This document shows, piece after piece, positions 1 through 8,287 of a stretch of 44,725 nucleotides of DNA (the first letter of the stretch is position 1; each line of letters opens with the position of its first letter). Position numbers and translations under genes: made by a program. The notes below the pieces were generated by a model that was not told the DNA's origin, searched no databases, and saw only the letters and a list, made by a program, of their open reading frames with translations. Source of the stretch: DAOUJW01 sp034421015 (GTDB lineage Bacteria; Chloroflexota; Dehalococcoidia; Lucifugimonadales; UBA2985); assembly GCA_034421015.1 (NCBI GenBank), contig DAOUKT010000038.1, forward strand, positions 1 through 44,725. The letters run 5' to 3'.

Positions 1-32
1 CTACGGCGGCATCTTCAGGGAGCTACGTTTAT

Positions 33-107
33 CGTCATTCCCGCGAAAGCGGGAATCTGAAGTCGCCTATTAGGACGTTCTAGACCCCTGCTTTCGCAGG
101 GGTGACG
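33..107. repeat. REP-like inverted pair (REPIN-like)
   Basis: Two short hairpins lie head to head. The first is ATTCCCGC-GAAA-GCGGGAAT (37-56), an 8-bp perfect stem. The second is ACCCCTGC-TTTC-GCAGGGGT (84-103). The outer flanks CGTC and GACG are also inverted, so the whole 75-bp unit is a nested palindrome of two related REP units in opposite orientation. Degenerate copies follow, and a related pair lies near 29.8 kb. The element sits downstream of the fabG stop and could also help end that transcript. Mobilisation by a RAYT transposase is known for REPINs elsewhere; none is present in this window. Confidence 0.75.
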
Positions 108-135
108 AAGAGAAATCGCTCCAACTGAGGTTATT

Positions 136-227
136 CAAAGGTCTCCTTTCGCGGGAATGACGATAGTCGTACTTCATTTAGGACACCATCGGCAGTAGTT
201 CAAGGGTCTCCTTGCCCGGGAATGACG
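136..227. repeat. Two degenerate REP half-copies
   Basis: Two direct copies of a shared tail occur at 136-162 and 201-227. Each reads roughly GGTCTCCTT(T/G)C(G/C)CGGGAATGACG. They keep one arm of the REP palindrome seen at 33-107 but have lost the other arm, so they no longer form the full hairpin. Apart from these, nothing else is seen between 108 and 253. Confidence 0.6.
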
Positions 228-253
228 GTTGAAAGGCGTCATCCGAGAAGGCC

Positions 254-1009
254 CTACAGCTCTATGCCGCCGTCGACCCGTATCACCTCGCCCGTAATGT
301 AGCCTGCCTCTTCGCTGGCAAGGAACCTGACCAGGCTGGCCACGTCTTCTGCCGTCCCAAACCGGTTCTGCGGAATCCTGGAAAGAATAAGGTTTTTGAA
401 CTCCGGGTTCAGGTCTTCCACAATTTCAGTGGCGATATAGCCCGGGGCTACGGCGTTGACCGTGATGCTCCGGGACGCCACCTCCTTGGCAACGCTCCTC
501 GAAAAGGCGATCATTCCCGCCTTGGACGCGGCATAGTTGGACTGTCCCGGATTGCCCTCGATTCCCACTACGGAGACTACGTTGATTATCCTGCCCCATC
601 GCTTCCGGACCATGTTTCGCAGAGCCGCCTTGGTGCAGTAGTAGGTGCCCTTGAGGTTGGTGTTGATGACCTCGTCCCAAACCTCCTCCGCCATGCGCAG
701 GAGGAGGCTGTCGTGGATGATGCCGGCGTTGTTGACAAGTATGTCGACACCACCCCAGGCGTCCTCAACTTTCTTGACCATTGCCTCGACCTCCGGCCCC
801 CGGGTCACGTCGGCGCCTACGGTCATGGCCTCTCCGCCCATAGCTTCCACGGCGTTCACCACCCAGTCGGCGGCCTCCTCATTGGATTTGTAGTTGACGG
901 CTATCTTGTTGCCGTCGCCGGCCAGCCTGAGAGCTATAGCCCGGCCTATGCCCCGGGATCCGCCGGTTATGAGGGCCACTCTGCCGTTGCTGCTCAAGCT
1001 ATCTCTCAT
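254..1009 (-). CDS. fabG: 3-oxoacyl-ACP reductase (FabG-type SDR)
   Basis: Short-chain dehydrogenase of 251 residues that should catalyse NADPH-dependent reduction of 3-oxoacyl-ACP in fatty acid elongation. The N-terminal cofactor loop TGGSRGIG, the NNAG motif, and the catalytic Ser and YxxxK (GQSNYAASKAG) are all present, and the C-terminus ends in the usual VDGG segment. I chose the ATG at 1009, which overlaps the plsX stop by 11 bp; the longer frame to 1042 adds only residues read inside plsX. Last gene of the maoC-maoC-plsX-fabG operon. SDRs are functionally diverse, but the neighbours PlsX and hydroxyacyl dehydratases support a lipid-synthesis role. Confidence 0.9.
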   Translation of the reverse strand: MRDSLSSNGRVALITGGSRGIGRAIALRLAGDGNKIAVNYKSNEEAADWVVNAVEAMGGEAMTVGADVTRGPEVEAMVKKVEDAWGGVDILVNNAGIIHDSLLLRMAEEVWDEVINTNLKGTYYCTKAALRNMVRKRWGRIINVVSVVGIEGNPGQSNYAASKAGMIAFSRSVAKEVASRSITVNAVAPGYIATEIVEDLNPEFKNLILSRIPQNRFGTAEDVASLVRFLASEEAGYITGEVIRVDGGIEL

Positions 1010-2027
1010 GATTGGTCTGCATACGCGACTGCACCTCTGCAAGGTCGCGCCTCATCGTTTCCACAAAGCCCAGCTCAAGGGCATTCCTGGCCATCTCGAT
1101 TGCAGATGCCACAGACGCGGCCTTCGACCTGCCGTGGCCCACAATGGCCACTCCGTTGAGCCCAAGAAGAGGCCCTCCGCCAACGTGCTCGACGGCATTG
1201 GTGAGTCTGCTCAGCTCGCCCAGAATCGCTCCGGCCATCCCAGCGGCCTCCGGCGGAATCTTGGACTTCAGATAGTCCACCACGGCCATCCCAAGCCCCT
1301 CGGTAAACTTCATAAGGATGTTCCCCACAAAGCCATCGCAGACCACCACGTCCGCCCGGCCCAATGGCACGTCAACACCCTCGACGTTGCCTATGAAGTT
1401 GAGGCCGCTGGACTGGAACAGCTGGTACGCCTCCCTCACCTGCCGGTTGCCCTTCCCCTCCTCTGTTCCCACGCTCAACAGCGCCACACGGGGTTGCTCG
1501 ATTCCCTGGAGCACCTTGGCAACTGCGGACCCCAGCACGGCGTAGTTGAGCAGCTGGGACGGACGGCAGTCGATGCTTGTCCCCAAATCCAGCACAGTGG
1601 TGTTAGGAGCAAGGCCCAGAAACGGCCCTCCAAGGGCCGGCCTCTCCACCCCCTCCAGCATCCCAAGGGCCACGGCGCCAGCCGCCATTGTGGCCCCCGT
1701 GGAACCCATCGACACGAATGCGTGGGCTTTGGACTCCTTCACCAGGCCGGCGGCTACGACTATAGAGGCGTTGGGCTTGCTGCGAAACGCCTCTATGGGG
1801 TGCTCAGCCTCAGTTACCACTCCCTGGGACGGCACAACCCTGAGGCTTGGCGGCGCAGGATCGGGCAGCAGGCCCTGAAGCGCTTCCGGCTCTCCCACCA
1901 GGAGAACGTCCGCCTTTCCAGAGGCCGCCGCCTCCAGCGCGCCGCTCACAATCTCCGCGGGGGCGTAGTCGCCGCCCATTGCGTCCACCGCTATGCAATA
2001 CCTGGTCTCTTGATTGTTACTGGTCAA
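999..2027 (-). CDS. plsX: Phosphate acyltransferase PlsX
   Basis: 342-residue phosphate:acyl-ACP acyltransferase that makes acyl-phosphate for phospholipid synthesis. The N-terminus IAVDAMGGDYAP is the family hallmark, and several glycine-rich stretches (GSTGATMAAG, CDGFVGNILMKFTEG) are typical. I place the start at TTG 2027: it overlaps the preceding stop as TTGA and has an AAGGAAG ribosome site 7 nt upstream. A longer GTG-start frame to 2120 reads through the upstream dehydratase and adds an unlikely basic leader. It is translationally coupled on both sides (4-bp and 11-bp overlaps). Confidence 0.92.
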   Translation of the reverse strand: MTSNNQETRYCIAVDAMGGDYAPAEIVSGALEAAASGKADVLLVGEPEALQGLLPDPAPPSLRVVPSQGVVTEAEHPIEAFRSKPNASIVVAAGLVKESKAHAFVSMGSTGATMAAGAVALGMLEGVERPALGGPFLGLAPNTTVLDLGTSIDCRPSQLLNYAVLGSAVAKVLQGIEQPRVALLSVGTEEGKGNRQVREAYQLFQSSGLNFIGNVEGVDVPLGRADVVVCDGFVGNILMKFTEGLGMAVVDYLKSKIPPEAAGMAGAILGELSRLTNAVEHVGGGPLLGLNGVAIVGHGRSKAASVASAIEMARNALELGFVETMRRDLAEVQSRMQTNHER

Positions 2028-2476
2028 GGGCTGTCTTCCTTGTGTTCTTTGGGATTTGCTGAGGGCATTGTAACCGATGCCTCCCCATTTATCACCTCTT
2101 CCCCGTCCAGCCGGATGCACCTGACAGCGCAGTCGACGCGCACGAGGCCGTCTTCCCTTGAGACTTTGCGTACCTCTCCGGAAGCGGTCACATGGTCACC
2201 CGGATATACCGGGGCGCGAAACCTCACCTTGAGGCGTCCGCTCTCCGGCCAGCGCCTGCCGAAGCTCCGGCCCATCATGTCCGATATGTAGGCCAGGACA
2301 AGCATGCCGTGGGCCACCATACGCCCGTAGTGGGTGGTTGCCGCAAATTCGGGGTCCAGATGAAGGGGATTGAAGTCGCCGCTGGCCTCGGCATACTGAC
2401 CGATGTTGTCCTGAGTCACGGTCCTCTCTACCGAGACCAGGGGGTCCCCGGCCTTTACGAGGTCCGCTTCAACCAT
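2024..2476 (-). CDS. MaoC-type dehydratase, catalytic (HadB-like) subunit
   Basis: 150-residue hotdog-fold protein. The hydratase-2 motif YAEASGDFNPLHLDPEFA carries the catalytic Asp and His used by (R)-specific enoyl-CoA/ACP hydratases. The ATG at 2476 overlaps the upstream gene by 8 bp (ATGGTTGA), and the 45 extra residues of the longer frame show no family similarity. With its neighbour, which lacks this motif, it looks like a split two-subunit 3-hydroxyacyl-ACP dehydratase resembling mycobacterial HadA/HadB. Placed before plsX and fabG, it probably serves the dehydration step normally done by FabZ. Substrate range is inferred. Confidence 0.85.
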   Translation of the reverse strand: MVEADLVKAGDPLVSVERTVTQDNIGQYAEASGDFNPLHLDPEFAATTHYGRMVAHGMLVLAYISDMMGRSFGRRWPESGRLKVRFRAPVYPGDHVTASGEVRKVSREDGLVRVDCAVRCIRLDGEEVINGEASVTMPSANPKEHKEDSP

Positions 2477-2876
2477 TGTCTTCCGGCACGAGCACCGTGC
2501 TCCTCCCTTCGATGACCTGCTTGTCCCGGGAGTCGGCGCCGGTGAAGTCAATTGCCAGGAAGCGCCAGCCGCCTCGGATCGAGTTCTGGGCCACCCTGGC
2601 CCTGAAGACAATGGTCTCCTGTTTGTCTACAGCCCCGGAGAAGGACATGTCCTGGGCGGCGTGGACGGTTCCCGCCGGCAGGTCCACCTCCTGGAGAATT
2701 ATGCCAAGGGCGTAGGCCCCGAGGGCCGCGGGAGGGACCAACTCTCCCTCCTGGAACATGTCGTTTGACTCCTGCACGGCCTGGACGTAGCGATGCACGT
2801 CCTGTGGTTGAAGCCGCCGCTCCACTGGGGTAAATTCGTGGCCGACGGGCAGTTCAGCTAGATTTGTCAATTCCAA
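2469..2876 (-). CDS. MaoC N-terminal-like dehydratase subunit (HadA-like)
   Basis: 135-residue hotdog protein of the MaoC_dehydrat_N type, recognised from the VPPAALGAYALG stretch and the VHAAQDMSFSGAV segment, which matches the H-x-x-Q-x-F strand of this subfamily. It lacks the D-x-N-P-x-H catalytic motif found in the next gene and likely forms a heterodimer with it. First gene of the operon, with a good promoter just upstream. The start is a TTG; either 2876 or the in-frame TTG at 2870 is possible, and the latter sits at a better distance from AGGG. Confidence 0.8.
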   Translation of the reverse strand: MELTNLAELPVGHEFTPVERRLQPQDVHRYVQAVQESNDMFQEGELVPPAALGAYALGIILQEVDLPAGTVHAAQDMSFSGAVDKQETIVFRARVAQNSIRGGWRFLAIDFTGADSRDKQVIEGRSTVLVPEDNG

Positions 2877-2910
2877 CCCTGGAGAGAATTTTGCCCTTTG
2901 GGCTAGGTCG

Positions 2911-2940
2911 ATTATAAGGTCAGGCCAAACCGCAAATCAA
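2911..2940 (-). promoter_or_regulatory. Sigma70-like promoter for the lipid operon
   Basis: Reading the minus strand, TTGATT (2935-2940), an 18-bp spacer and a perfect TATAAT (2911-2916). This puts the transcript start roughly 28 nt before the first dehydratase gene. It lies back to back with the yihY promoter. Confidence 0.7.
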
Positions 2941-3022
2941 GGAGATTGGAGGACATCATACGCCTGGCACATGAAGATCAAGCTTCGCTTCGAAAGACGT
3001 AGGAAATGCCGGCCGGAGGATA

Positions 3023-3051
3023 TTGACAACACTTGCTGTAGTGGCTAGCAT
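3023..3051 (+). promoter_or_regulatory. Sigma70-like promoter for yihY
   Basis: Perfect TTGACA (3023-3028), a 17-bp spacer and TAGCAT (3046-3051). The expected start near 3058 leaves a very short leader before the TTG at 3070, which suggests a nearly leaderless message or a slightly later start codon. Confidence 0.6.
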
Positions 3052-3069
3052 TCACTGCGTCACCGCGGG

Positions 3070-3987
3070 TTGTGGTCGCCAAAGTTGCTATTCATCTTCT
3101 TCAGACTATTTGAGAGCTGCGCCAGGGCAGTAAACGACTTCCTGGGCAAGAACGGCCCACAGTTGGCCGCGTCTGTGTCCTATTATGCGCTTTTCTCGCT
3201 ATTCCCCCTGGCTCTCGCAATAATCTTCGTCCTGAGCTTCTTCCTTGGAAACGACGCCATTGACAACCTGGCTCGACGCGCCGCAGAACAGGCCCCCATT
3301 TCTCAGGAAACCGTGGCCGACGTCTTGGCGAGCACCCTTCACAGCAGGGGCATTGCAGGTCTGGTGGGTCTCGTTGGGCTCTTCTGGGCCGGAACGGCCG
3401 TTTTCGGGGCAATCCGCAAGGGCGTGAACGCCACGTGGGGCATAACCAAGCCGCGTCCATTCTTCCAGGAACGTTTGATAGATCTCTCCCTGATGGCGGG
3501 GGCAACCATCTTGTTGCTCGTTTCCATTTTCTCTACAGCGGTTCTGAGCAATCTGAAAGAGGTCCTGGAGTTCGTGACCCGGGAGACCCACGTAAACGGA
3601 GATTTTCTGTGGGACGGGGTTGGCTCCCTGATTCCTCCCGTGTTGTCCTTCATCTCCTTTACATCCGTCTACAAGTTCCTGCCGAACACTAACGTTAACA
3701 TCAGAGAGGCCCTGCCAGGGGCCATAGCCGCGACAATATCATTCGAAATCCTGAAGGGAATCTTTGTCTGGTACGTGTCCAGCTACTCGGTGTACAGCAG
3801 CGTCTATGGACCGATTGGAAGCATAGTTGCTCTAATGATGTGGATCTATCTGTCGGCAAACATTCTCTTGTTCGGGTCGCTGATAACCTATCGGTACGCC
3901 TCATACCTGGCAGAGAAGAGGGCGAAAGAAGAGGCCCTCAAGGTATACGGCTCTTCAGAGACTGTCCTGGAACCTGTCCCGTGGTGA
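3070..3987 (+). CDS. YihY/BrkB-family inner membrane protein
   Basis: 305-residue integral membrane protein of the YihY/UPF0761 family. The N-terminal AASVSYYALFSLFPLALA segment is the family signature, followed by about five further hydrophobic spans. The SSYSVYSSVYGPIGSIVALMMWIY segment in the last third matches the conserved final helices. The C-terminus is charged and cytoplasmic. Molecular function in this family is unsettled (older annotations as ribonuclease BN are not supported), so none is assigned. Start is TTG at 3070, taken from the family's N-terminal length. Single-gene unit with its own promoter and a terminator beyond its end. Confidence 0.88.
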   Translation: MWSPKLLFIFFRLFESCARAVNDFLGKNGPQLAASVSYYALFSLFPLALAIIFVLSFFLGNDAIDNLARRAAEQAPISQETVADVLASTLHSRGIAGLVGLVGLFWAGTAVFGAIRKGVNATWGITKPRPFFQERLIDLSLMAGATILLLVSIFSTAVLSNLKEVLEFVTRETHVNGDFLWDGVGSLIPPVLSFISFTSVYKFLPNTNVNIREALPGAIAATISFEILKGIFVWYVSSYSVYSSVYGPIGSIVALMMWIYLSANILLFGSLITYRYASYLAEKRAKEEALKVYGSSETVLEPVPW

Positions 3988-4080
3988 GAAAGCCCGAGAG
4001 GGGCGTCTCAGTCTAGCCCACTCTCCATCATCCACGCCCGGAGCCTCGGCACTCAGTGGGCATCCGCGCCCGCAAAACCG

Positions 4081-4122
4081 ATGGGCCGGAAGTTGCCTAA
4101 AGCGCGGCAACTTCCGGCCCAT
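4081..4122. terminator. Bidirectional hairpin terminator
   Basis: Perfect inverted repeat: the arms 4081-4097 and 4106-4122 pair over 17 bp, GGGCCGGAAGTTGC being the core, around an 8-nt loop. It lies between the converging yihY and 4159-4467 genes, where it can stop both. There is no long T-run on either side. Confidence 0.75.
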
Positions 4123-4158
4123 GCTTACCCTGGAGATTCCGCCTGAGATCTTCGCCGG

Positions 4159-4467
4159 CTAGAGTCCTCCACTGCCGCCGTTGCCGCCAAACTCGTGGTT
4201 GCTGAATACGCCTATGTCCCGGCCTTGGTGCACGTGAATGATTAGTTCGTCCCGGGAGACTCCCACGACGTCCACAATCTCCTCATCGATAGTCTCAATG
4301 AGCTCCTGGATGGCCTCCTGGGTGAGGCTCTCGTCTACACAGAGGGTGGCATGGATTACGGCGGGAGTCAGATGGATGTCCAATCGCCCCACGGGCGCGT
4401 CCTCCTCCAGCACCGTGTACACCTCTGAGTACGGAGTCCGGCACTCCCTTTCAAAGCCGTAGACCAT
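4159..4467 (-). CDS. Conserved-looking hypothetical protein after proA
   Basis: 102-residue soluble acidic protein that I do not recognise. It has a mixed alpha/beta pattern, a Glu/Asp-rich centre (QELIETIDEEIVDVVGV) and a short glycine-rich tail. No signal peptide or membrane span. The ATG lies 7 bp after the proA stop, so it is almost certainly the last cistron of the proB-proA transcript. Codon use and GC match the neighbours. A role in proline metabolism is only suggested by position. Confidence 0.7.
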   Translation of the reverse strand: MVYGFERECRTPYSEVYTVLEEDAPVGRLDIHLTPAVIHATLCVDESLTQEAIQELIETIDEEIVDVVGVSRDELIIHVHQGRDIGVFSNHEFGGNGGSGGL

Positions 4468-4474
4468 GACCCCG

Positions 4475-5749
4475 TTACTCCCTCACCTGGCCGCTGCCAA
4501 GCACAGTCCACTTGTAGGAGGTCAGCTCCCGAAGGCCCATAGGCCCCCTGGCGTGCATCTTGTTTGTGCTGATAGCCACCTCCGCGCCAAGCCCAAACTG
4601 GCCGCCGTCGGCGAAGCGGGTGCTGGCGTTGACGAACACAGCCGCGGCATCTACGTCGTCCAGGAAGCGCATGGCCCGGGAGTAGTCCTCCGTGACGATG
4701 GCCTCAGAGTGGCCGGAGCCGTACTTTTCGATGTGCTCCAACGCCTCATCAAGAGAGTCCACAACTCTCACAGACGCCGTCAGCGACAGGAACTCGGTGC
4801 CCCAGTCCTCTTCTGTGGCCGGTTTCAGGTCAAGTGCCTCCGTCGGGCCCAGGATGCTCAAGGCGCGGAGGTCGCAGCGCATCTCTACGCCAGCCTTGGC
4901 CCACTCGCGGGCAATGGCCGGCAGGCACCTTGGCGCGGCCTCGGAGTGAATCAGGAGCGTATCCAGGGCGTTGCACACAGTGGGCCTGCTCACCTTGGCG
5001 TTGTAGGCAATGGACACGGCGTTGGACAGATCTGCGTCCTTGTCGACGTAGGTGTGGCTGACGCCAATGCCGCCTGTAATCACAGGCATCCGGGCGTTCT
5101 CGCCTACATACCGCACGAAGTCCGCGCCGCCGCGAGGTATCATGAGGTCAATGTAGTCCTTCATGCCAAGCATCCGTTCCACCAGCGCCCGGTCAGTCGT
5201 CCCTACGAACTGCACGGCCTCCCGGGGCGCGCCTGCCCGGTCGATGGCGTCCCGCACAAGGCTGGCGAGGGCAGTGTTGGAGTGAATGGCCTCGCTGCCG
5301 CCCCTCAGGATGACGGCGTTGCCGGACTTGAAGCAGAGGGCGGATATGTCCACGGTGATGTTGGGGCGGCTCTCATAGATTGCGCCAATGACCCCAAGGG
5401 GCACTCGCCTGCGGCCCACCTGCAGGCCGTTGGGAAGCGTGCGCATGTCAAAGGTCTCCCCCACCGGGTCAGGCAGGGCAGCCACGGCCCGGACATCGGA
5501 GGCCATTCCCTCGAGACGCTCAGGGTTGAGTATCAGACGGTCCAGCAGCGCGTCGGTGAGGCCGGCCTCTCTTCCGGCTCGCAGGTCCATCTCGTTGGCC
5601 GAGATTACGTCGGCCTCTCCCGTCTTGAGAGCGTCGGCGATGTTGAACAGGGCTTTGTCCTTGACGCCGGCGGAAAGCCGGGCCAACTCTCTGGACGCGG
5701 CGCGGGCGGCCTGCCCCTTTGCGGTTAACTCATCAATTGCTGTGGTCAT
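4475..5749 (-). CDS. proA: Glutamate-5-semialdehyde dehydrogenase
   Basis: 424-residue gamma-glutamyl phosphate reductase, the second step of proline synthesis from glutamate: NADPH-dependent reduction of glutamyl-5-phosphate. Aldehyde dehydrogenase fold; the catalytic cysteine lies in RPTVCNALDTLLIHSE, and the FVNASTRFADGG and GLGAEVAIST segments near the C-terminus are typical of ProA. Start ATG 5749 has GGAAGGTG just upstream; the longer frame adds 31 residues lying in the gap after proB. Follows proB by 52 bp on the same strand. Confidence 0.95.
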   Translation of the reverse strand: MTTAIDELTAKGQAARAASRELARLSAGVKDKALFNIADALKTGEADVISANEMDLRAGREAGLTDALLDRLILNPERLEGMASDVRAVAALPDPVGETFDMRTLPNGLQVGRRRVPLGVIGAIYESRPNITVDISALCFKSGNAVILRGGSEAIHSNTALASLVRDAIDRAGAPREAVQFVGTTDRALVERMLGMKDYIDLMIPRGGADFVRYVGENARMPVITGGIGVSHTYVDKDADLSNAVSIAYNAKVSRPTVCNALDTLLIHSEAAPRCLPAIAREWAKAGVEMRCDLRALSILGPTEALDLKPATEEDWGTEFLSLTASVRVVDSLDEALEHIEKYGSGHSEAIVTEDYSRAMRFLDDVDAAAVFVNASTRFADGGQFGLGAEVAISTNKMHARGPMGLRELTSYKWTVLGSGQVRE

Positions 5750-5801
5750 TTCACCTTCCCTGCAGTCCGTTCTGTGTGCCTCAAGCGACCCCAAGCCGCG
5801 A

Positions 5802-6932
5802 CTACAACAATACCATATTGCTGCGGTGGAGCACCTCTTCACTGTACCTGTAGCCCAGGGCCTCCTCGATCCTGCTGGAGCGAAGGCCCCTGATTACGGA
5901 CATGTCCGCGGCGCTGTAGCCGGCTACCCCGCACGCTATCCCCTGGCCCTCCGAGTCTACCACAAGGATGATATCGCCTCTGTGGAAGTCGCCCTCCACC
6001 TCTTTCACTCCTGCGGGCAGCAGGCTGCGATGATTGGCGCGAAGGGCCTCGGCAGCCCCTTCGTCCACCACAATGCGCCCCCGGGTGGACAGCCCGCTGA
6101 GCATCCATCTCTTGCGGCTCTCCATCTTGCTTGCCGTGGGAGCGAAGTACGTCCCTATCGACTCCCCGGAAGCCAGCCGGGAAACCACCTGGTCAGTTTT
6201 TCCACTCACGAGGGACACCGCCACGCCCGAGGCCGCGGCCAGCTTTATAGCCGCCAGCTTCGACTGCATGCCTCCCCGGCTCCTGGAGCTGTGGCTCGGC
6301 CCCGCCATGCCCATAATCGCTTCGTCGATCACCTCCACCCTGGAGATCAAGCGGGCATCCGGGTCCAGGTGGGGGTCCGCCGTGTAGAGGCCGCCAATGT
6401 CGCTCAGCACAATGAGCATATCGGCGTCGATGAGATTGGACACCATAGCGGACAGGTTGTCGTTATCGCCGAATCCCACGTCCTTCAGCTCGTCGGCGGC
6501 AACCACGTCGTTCTCGTTGATGATGGGAATGACCTTGAACTCCAGAAGCGCCAGGAGCGTGTTGCGGACGTTCAGGTATCCCTCCCTGTCTAGGATGTCT
6601 CGCCTGGATAGCAGGGCCTGCGCCACGGTGATCCCGTGCTCCTCGAACTCCTGCTCGTAGGTCTGCATAAGGCGGCCCTGCCCTACCGCCGCCAGCACCT
6701 GCCGGAACGGGATGTCGTCCCTGCTCCGGTTGACGCCAATTGCGTGCCTGCCGGCGGCCACAGCGCCCGACGTCACCAGCGCCACCTCCACTCCCTGCTT
6801 GTGGACGACGGCAAGCTGCCGGACAAGCGAAGCTATCACCTCGTGGTGGAGGCTGTCGCCGCCCCCGGTCAGGACGTTGGTGCCGGCCTTCACCACAATA
6901 CGGCGATACTTGTTCGACTCTTGCGATTTCAT
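5802..6932 (-). CDS. proB: Glutamate 5-kinase
   Basis: 376-residue kinase that phosphorylates glutamate at the gamma carboxyl, the first and normally feedback-inhibited step of proline synthesis. An amino-acid kinase domain (VVKAGTNVL at the start, LSDIGGLYTADP, SRGGMQSKLAA) is followed by a C-terminal PUA domain, giving the full-length ProB architecture. ATG 6932 is preferred over the adjacent TTG at 6935. An extended -10 promoter lies about 40 bp upstream, so proBA probably has its own transcription start although aroC lies only 91 bp upstream. Confidence 0.95.
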   Translation of the reverse strand: MKSQESNKYRRIVVKAGTNVLTGGGDSLHHEVIASLVRQLAVVHKQGVEVALVTSGAVAAGRHAIGVNRSRDDIPFRQVLAAVGQGRLMQTYEQEFEEHGITVAQALLSRRDILDREGYLNVRNTLLALLEFKVIPIINENDVVAADELKDVGFGDNDNLSAMVSNLIDADMLIVLSDIGGLYTADPHLDPDARLISRVEVIDEAIMGMAGPSHSSRSRGGMQSKLAAIKLAAASGVAVSLVSGKTDQVVSRLASGESIGTYFAPTASKMESRKRWMLSGLSTRGRIVVDEGAAEALRANHRSLLPAGVKEVEGDFHRGDIILVVDSEGQGIACGVAGYSAADMSVIRGLRSSRIEEALGYRYSEEVLHRSNMVLL

Positions 6933-6975
6933 CAAACTGCGCTCGCGAATCGAAAGGTTTCGATGCTCGACTGTG

Positions 6976-6984
6976 ATTATATCA
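6976..6984 (-). promoter_or_regulatory. Extended -10 promoter for proBA
   Basis: On the minus strand TGATATAAT, a perfect TATAAT (6976-6981) preceded by the extended TGn element. No good -35 is visible at 17 bp, as expected for an extended -10 promoter. Confidence 0.6.
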
Positions 6985-7023
6985 GCAATTCAACTCGCAG
7001 GCAGCTAGCCTCTTCGACTGGCC

Positions 7024-8274
7024 CTAGTAACCCCGCGGACCGGCTGTCGCCATGTACCCGCGCCAGTTGCGCTTCGTCTCCTCTATGTGGTCGCCTCCAA
7101 ACTTCTCCAGCATTGCCTCCGCCAGAACCAGGGCCACCATTGCCTCTCCAATCACCGCGCAGGTGGGAACGAAGGTGATGTCGCTGCGCTCAAAGTGGGC
7201 GCGGTCCACAAGCTCCCCTGTGGTCAGGTCCACGGTCTCAAGCCCGTTGATGATGGTGGCTATCGGCTTGACCACCGCCCTAACGACCAGGGGCTCTCCC
7301 GTGGTCATGCCACCCTCCAGGCCGCCAGAGTTGTTGGTGCGCCGCGGCCAGGGTCGCACAAAGCCTTCGTCCGACGCTCGCTCCCACTCCTCCAGCGGCT
7401 TCACAACATCGTGGACCCGAGAGCCTCGCATGTCCGCCTGGGAGAACCCCGCGCCAAACTCAACGCCCTTGACAGCGTTGATGCTCATGACGGCGGCGGC
7501 CAGCTTGGTGGTGAGCTTGCGGTCCCACTGAATGTGGCTGCCCAGGCCAATGGGCGCGCCGGTGGCTACAATCTCGATGATGCCGCCAACGCTGTCGCCC
7601 GCCTCTCGCGCGGCGTCTATCTCCGTTATCATCCGCTCAGCGGCGTCCGGGTCGGCGCAGCGCACCGCCGCCTGCTTGGAGCCTTCGGTGAACTCCCGAT
7701 GGTAAGGAGTCGCCTCCAGGGCCTCCCAGTCTACGCTCTCCGGGCGGTTGGCGTGAACGCCGCCGATGCACAGCACGTGGCCGTGCACCTCGATGCCAAA
7801 CTCCTCCAGAAAGCGCTGCGCCAGCGCGCCCGCCGCCACGCGAGCGGCGCTCTCCCTGGCGCTGGAGCGCTCCAGGATGTTGCGGGCGTCGGTCTGCATG
7901 TACTTGACTATGCCCGGCGTGTCGGCGTGTCCCGGCCGGATGTTGACTATTGGCTCAAAGGGCACGTCCGACGGGGCAACGTTCATCTCGTCGACCCAAG
8001 GCACTCCGTCAGGGCCCTTGCCGGTGGAGAAGTCCCTGTTCACTATAAGCATGGAAATCGGCGCGCCCAGGGTGAGGCCATGCCGCACGCCTGCGAGGAT
8101 CTCGGCGCGGTCCTTCTCAATCTGCATGCGCCCGCCGCGCCCGTAGCCCACCTGGCGGCGGGCCATGTGTCGCTCTATGTACTCCTCCGTAACGGGTAGG
8201 CTTGCGGGAAGGCCCTCCACAATGACGGTCAGGTTCTTGCCGTGGGACTCTCCGGCAGTCAGAAATCTCAGCAT
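7024..8274 (-). CDS. aroC: Chorismate synthase
   Basis: 416-residue chorismate synthase that converts EPSP to chorismate using reduced FMN, the last step of the shikimate pathway. The N-terminal FLTAGESHGKNLTVIVEGLP, the GYGRGGRM and RPGHADTPG motifs and the conserved ARVAAGALA segment are all visible. Slightly longer than many bacterial AroC proteins because of an extended C-terminus. A GGAGGAGC site precedes the ATG. Last of aroE-hicA-hicB-aroC, 13 bp after the hicB stop. Confidence 0.96.
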   Translation of the reverse strand: MLRFLTAGESHGKNLTVIVEGLPASLPVTEEYIERHMARRQVGYGRGGRMQIEKDRAEILAGVRHGLTLGAPISMLIVNRDFSTGKGPDGVPWVDEMNVAPSDVPFEPIVNIRPGHADTPGIVKYMQTDARNILERSSARESAARVAAGALAQRFLEEFGIEVHGHVLCIGGVHANRPESVDWEALEATPYHREFTEGSKQAAVRCADPDAAERMITEIDAAREAGDSVGGIIEIVATGAPIGLGSHIQWDRKLTTKLAAAVMSINAVKGVEFGAGFSQADMRGSRVHDVVKPLEEWERASDEGFVRPWPRRTNNSGGLEGGMTTGEPLVVRAVVKPIATIINGLETVDLTTGELVDRAHFERSDITFVPTCAVIGEAMVALVLAEAMLEKFGGDHIEETKRNWRGYMATAGPRGY

Positions 8275-8287
8275 GATCTAGCTCCTC

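Noticed and set aside
33..227. CRISPR array
   Set aside because: The repeats differ in orientation and length, spacing is irregular and no cas gene is present.
894..2291. Long frame opposite plsX and the MaoC genes
   Set aside because: Antisense shadow of a GC-rich coding region. The residues are Arg/His/Ala/Pro-rich with no domain, while the opposite strand carries recognisable enzymes.
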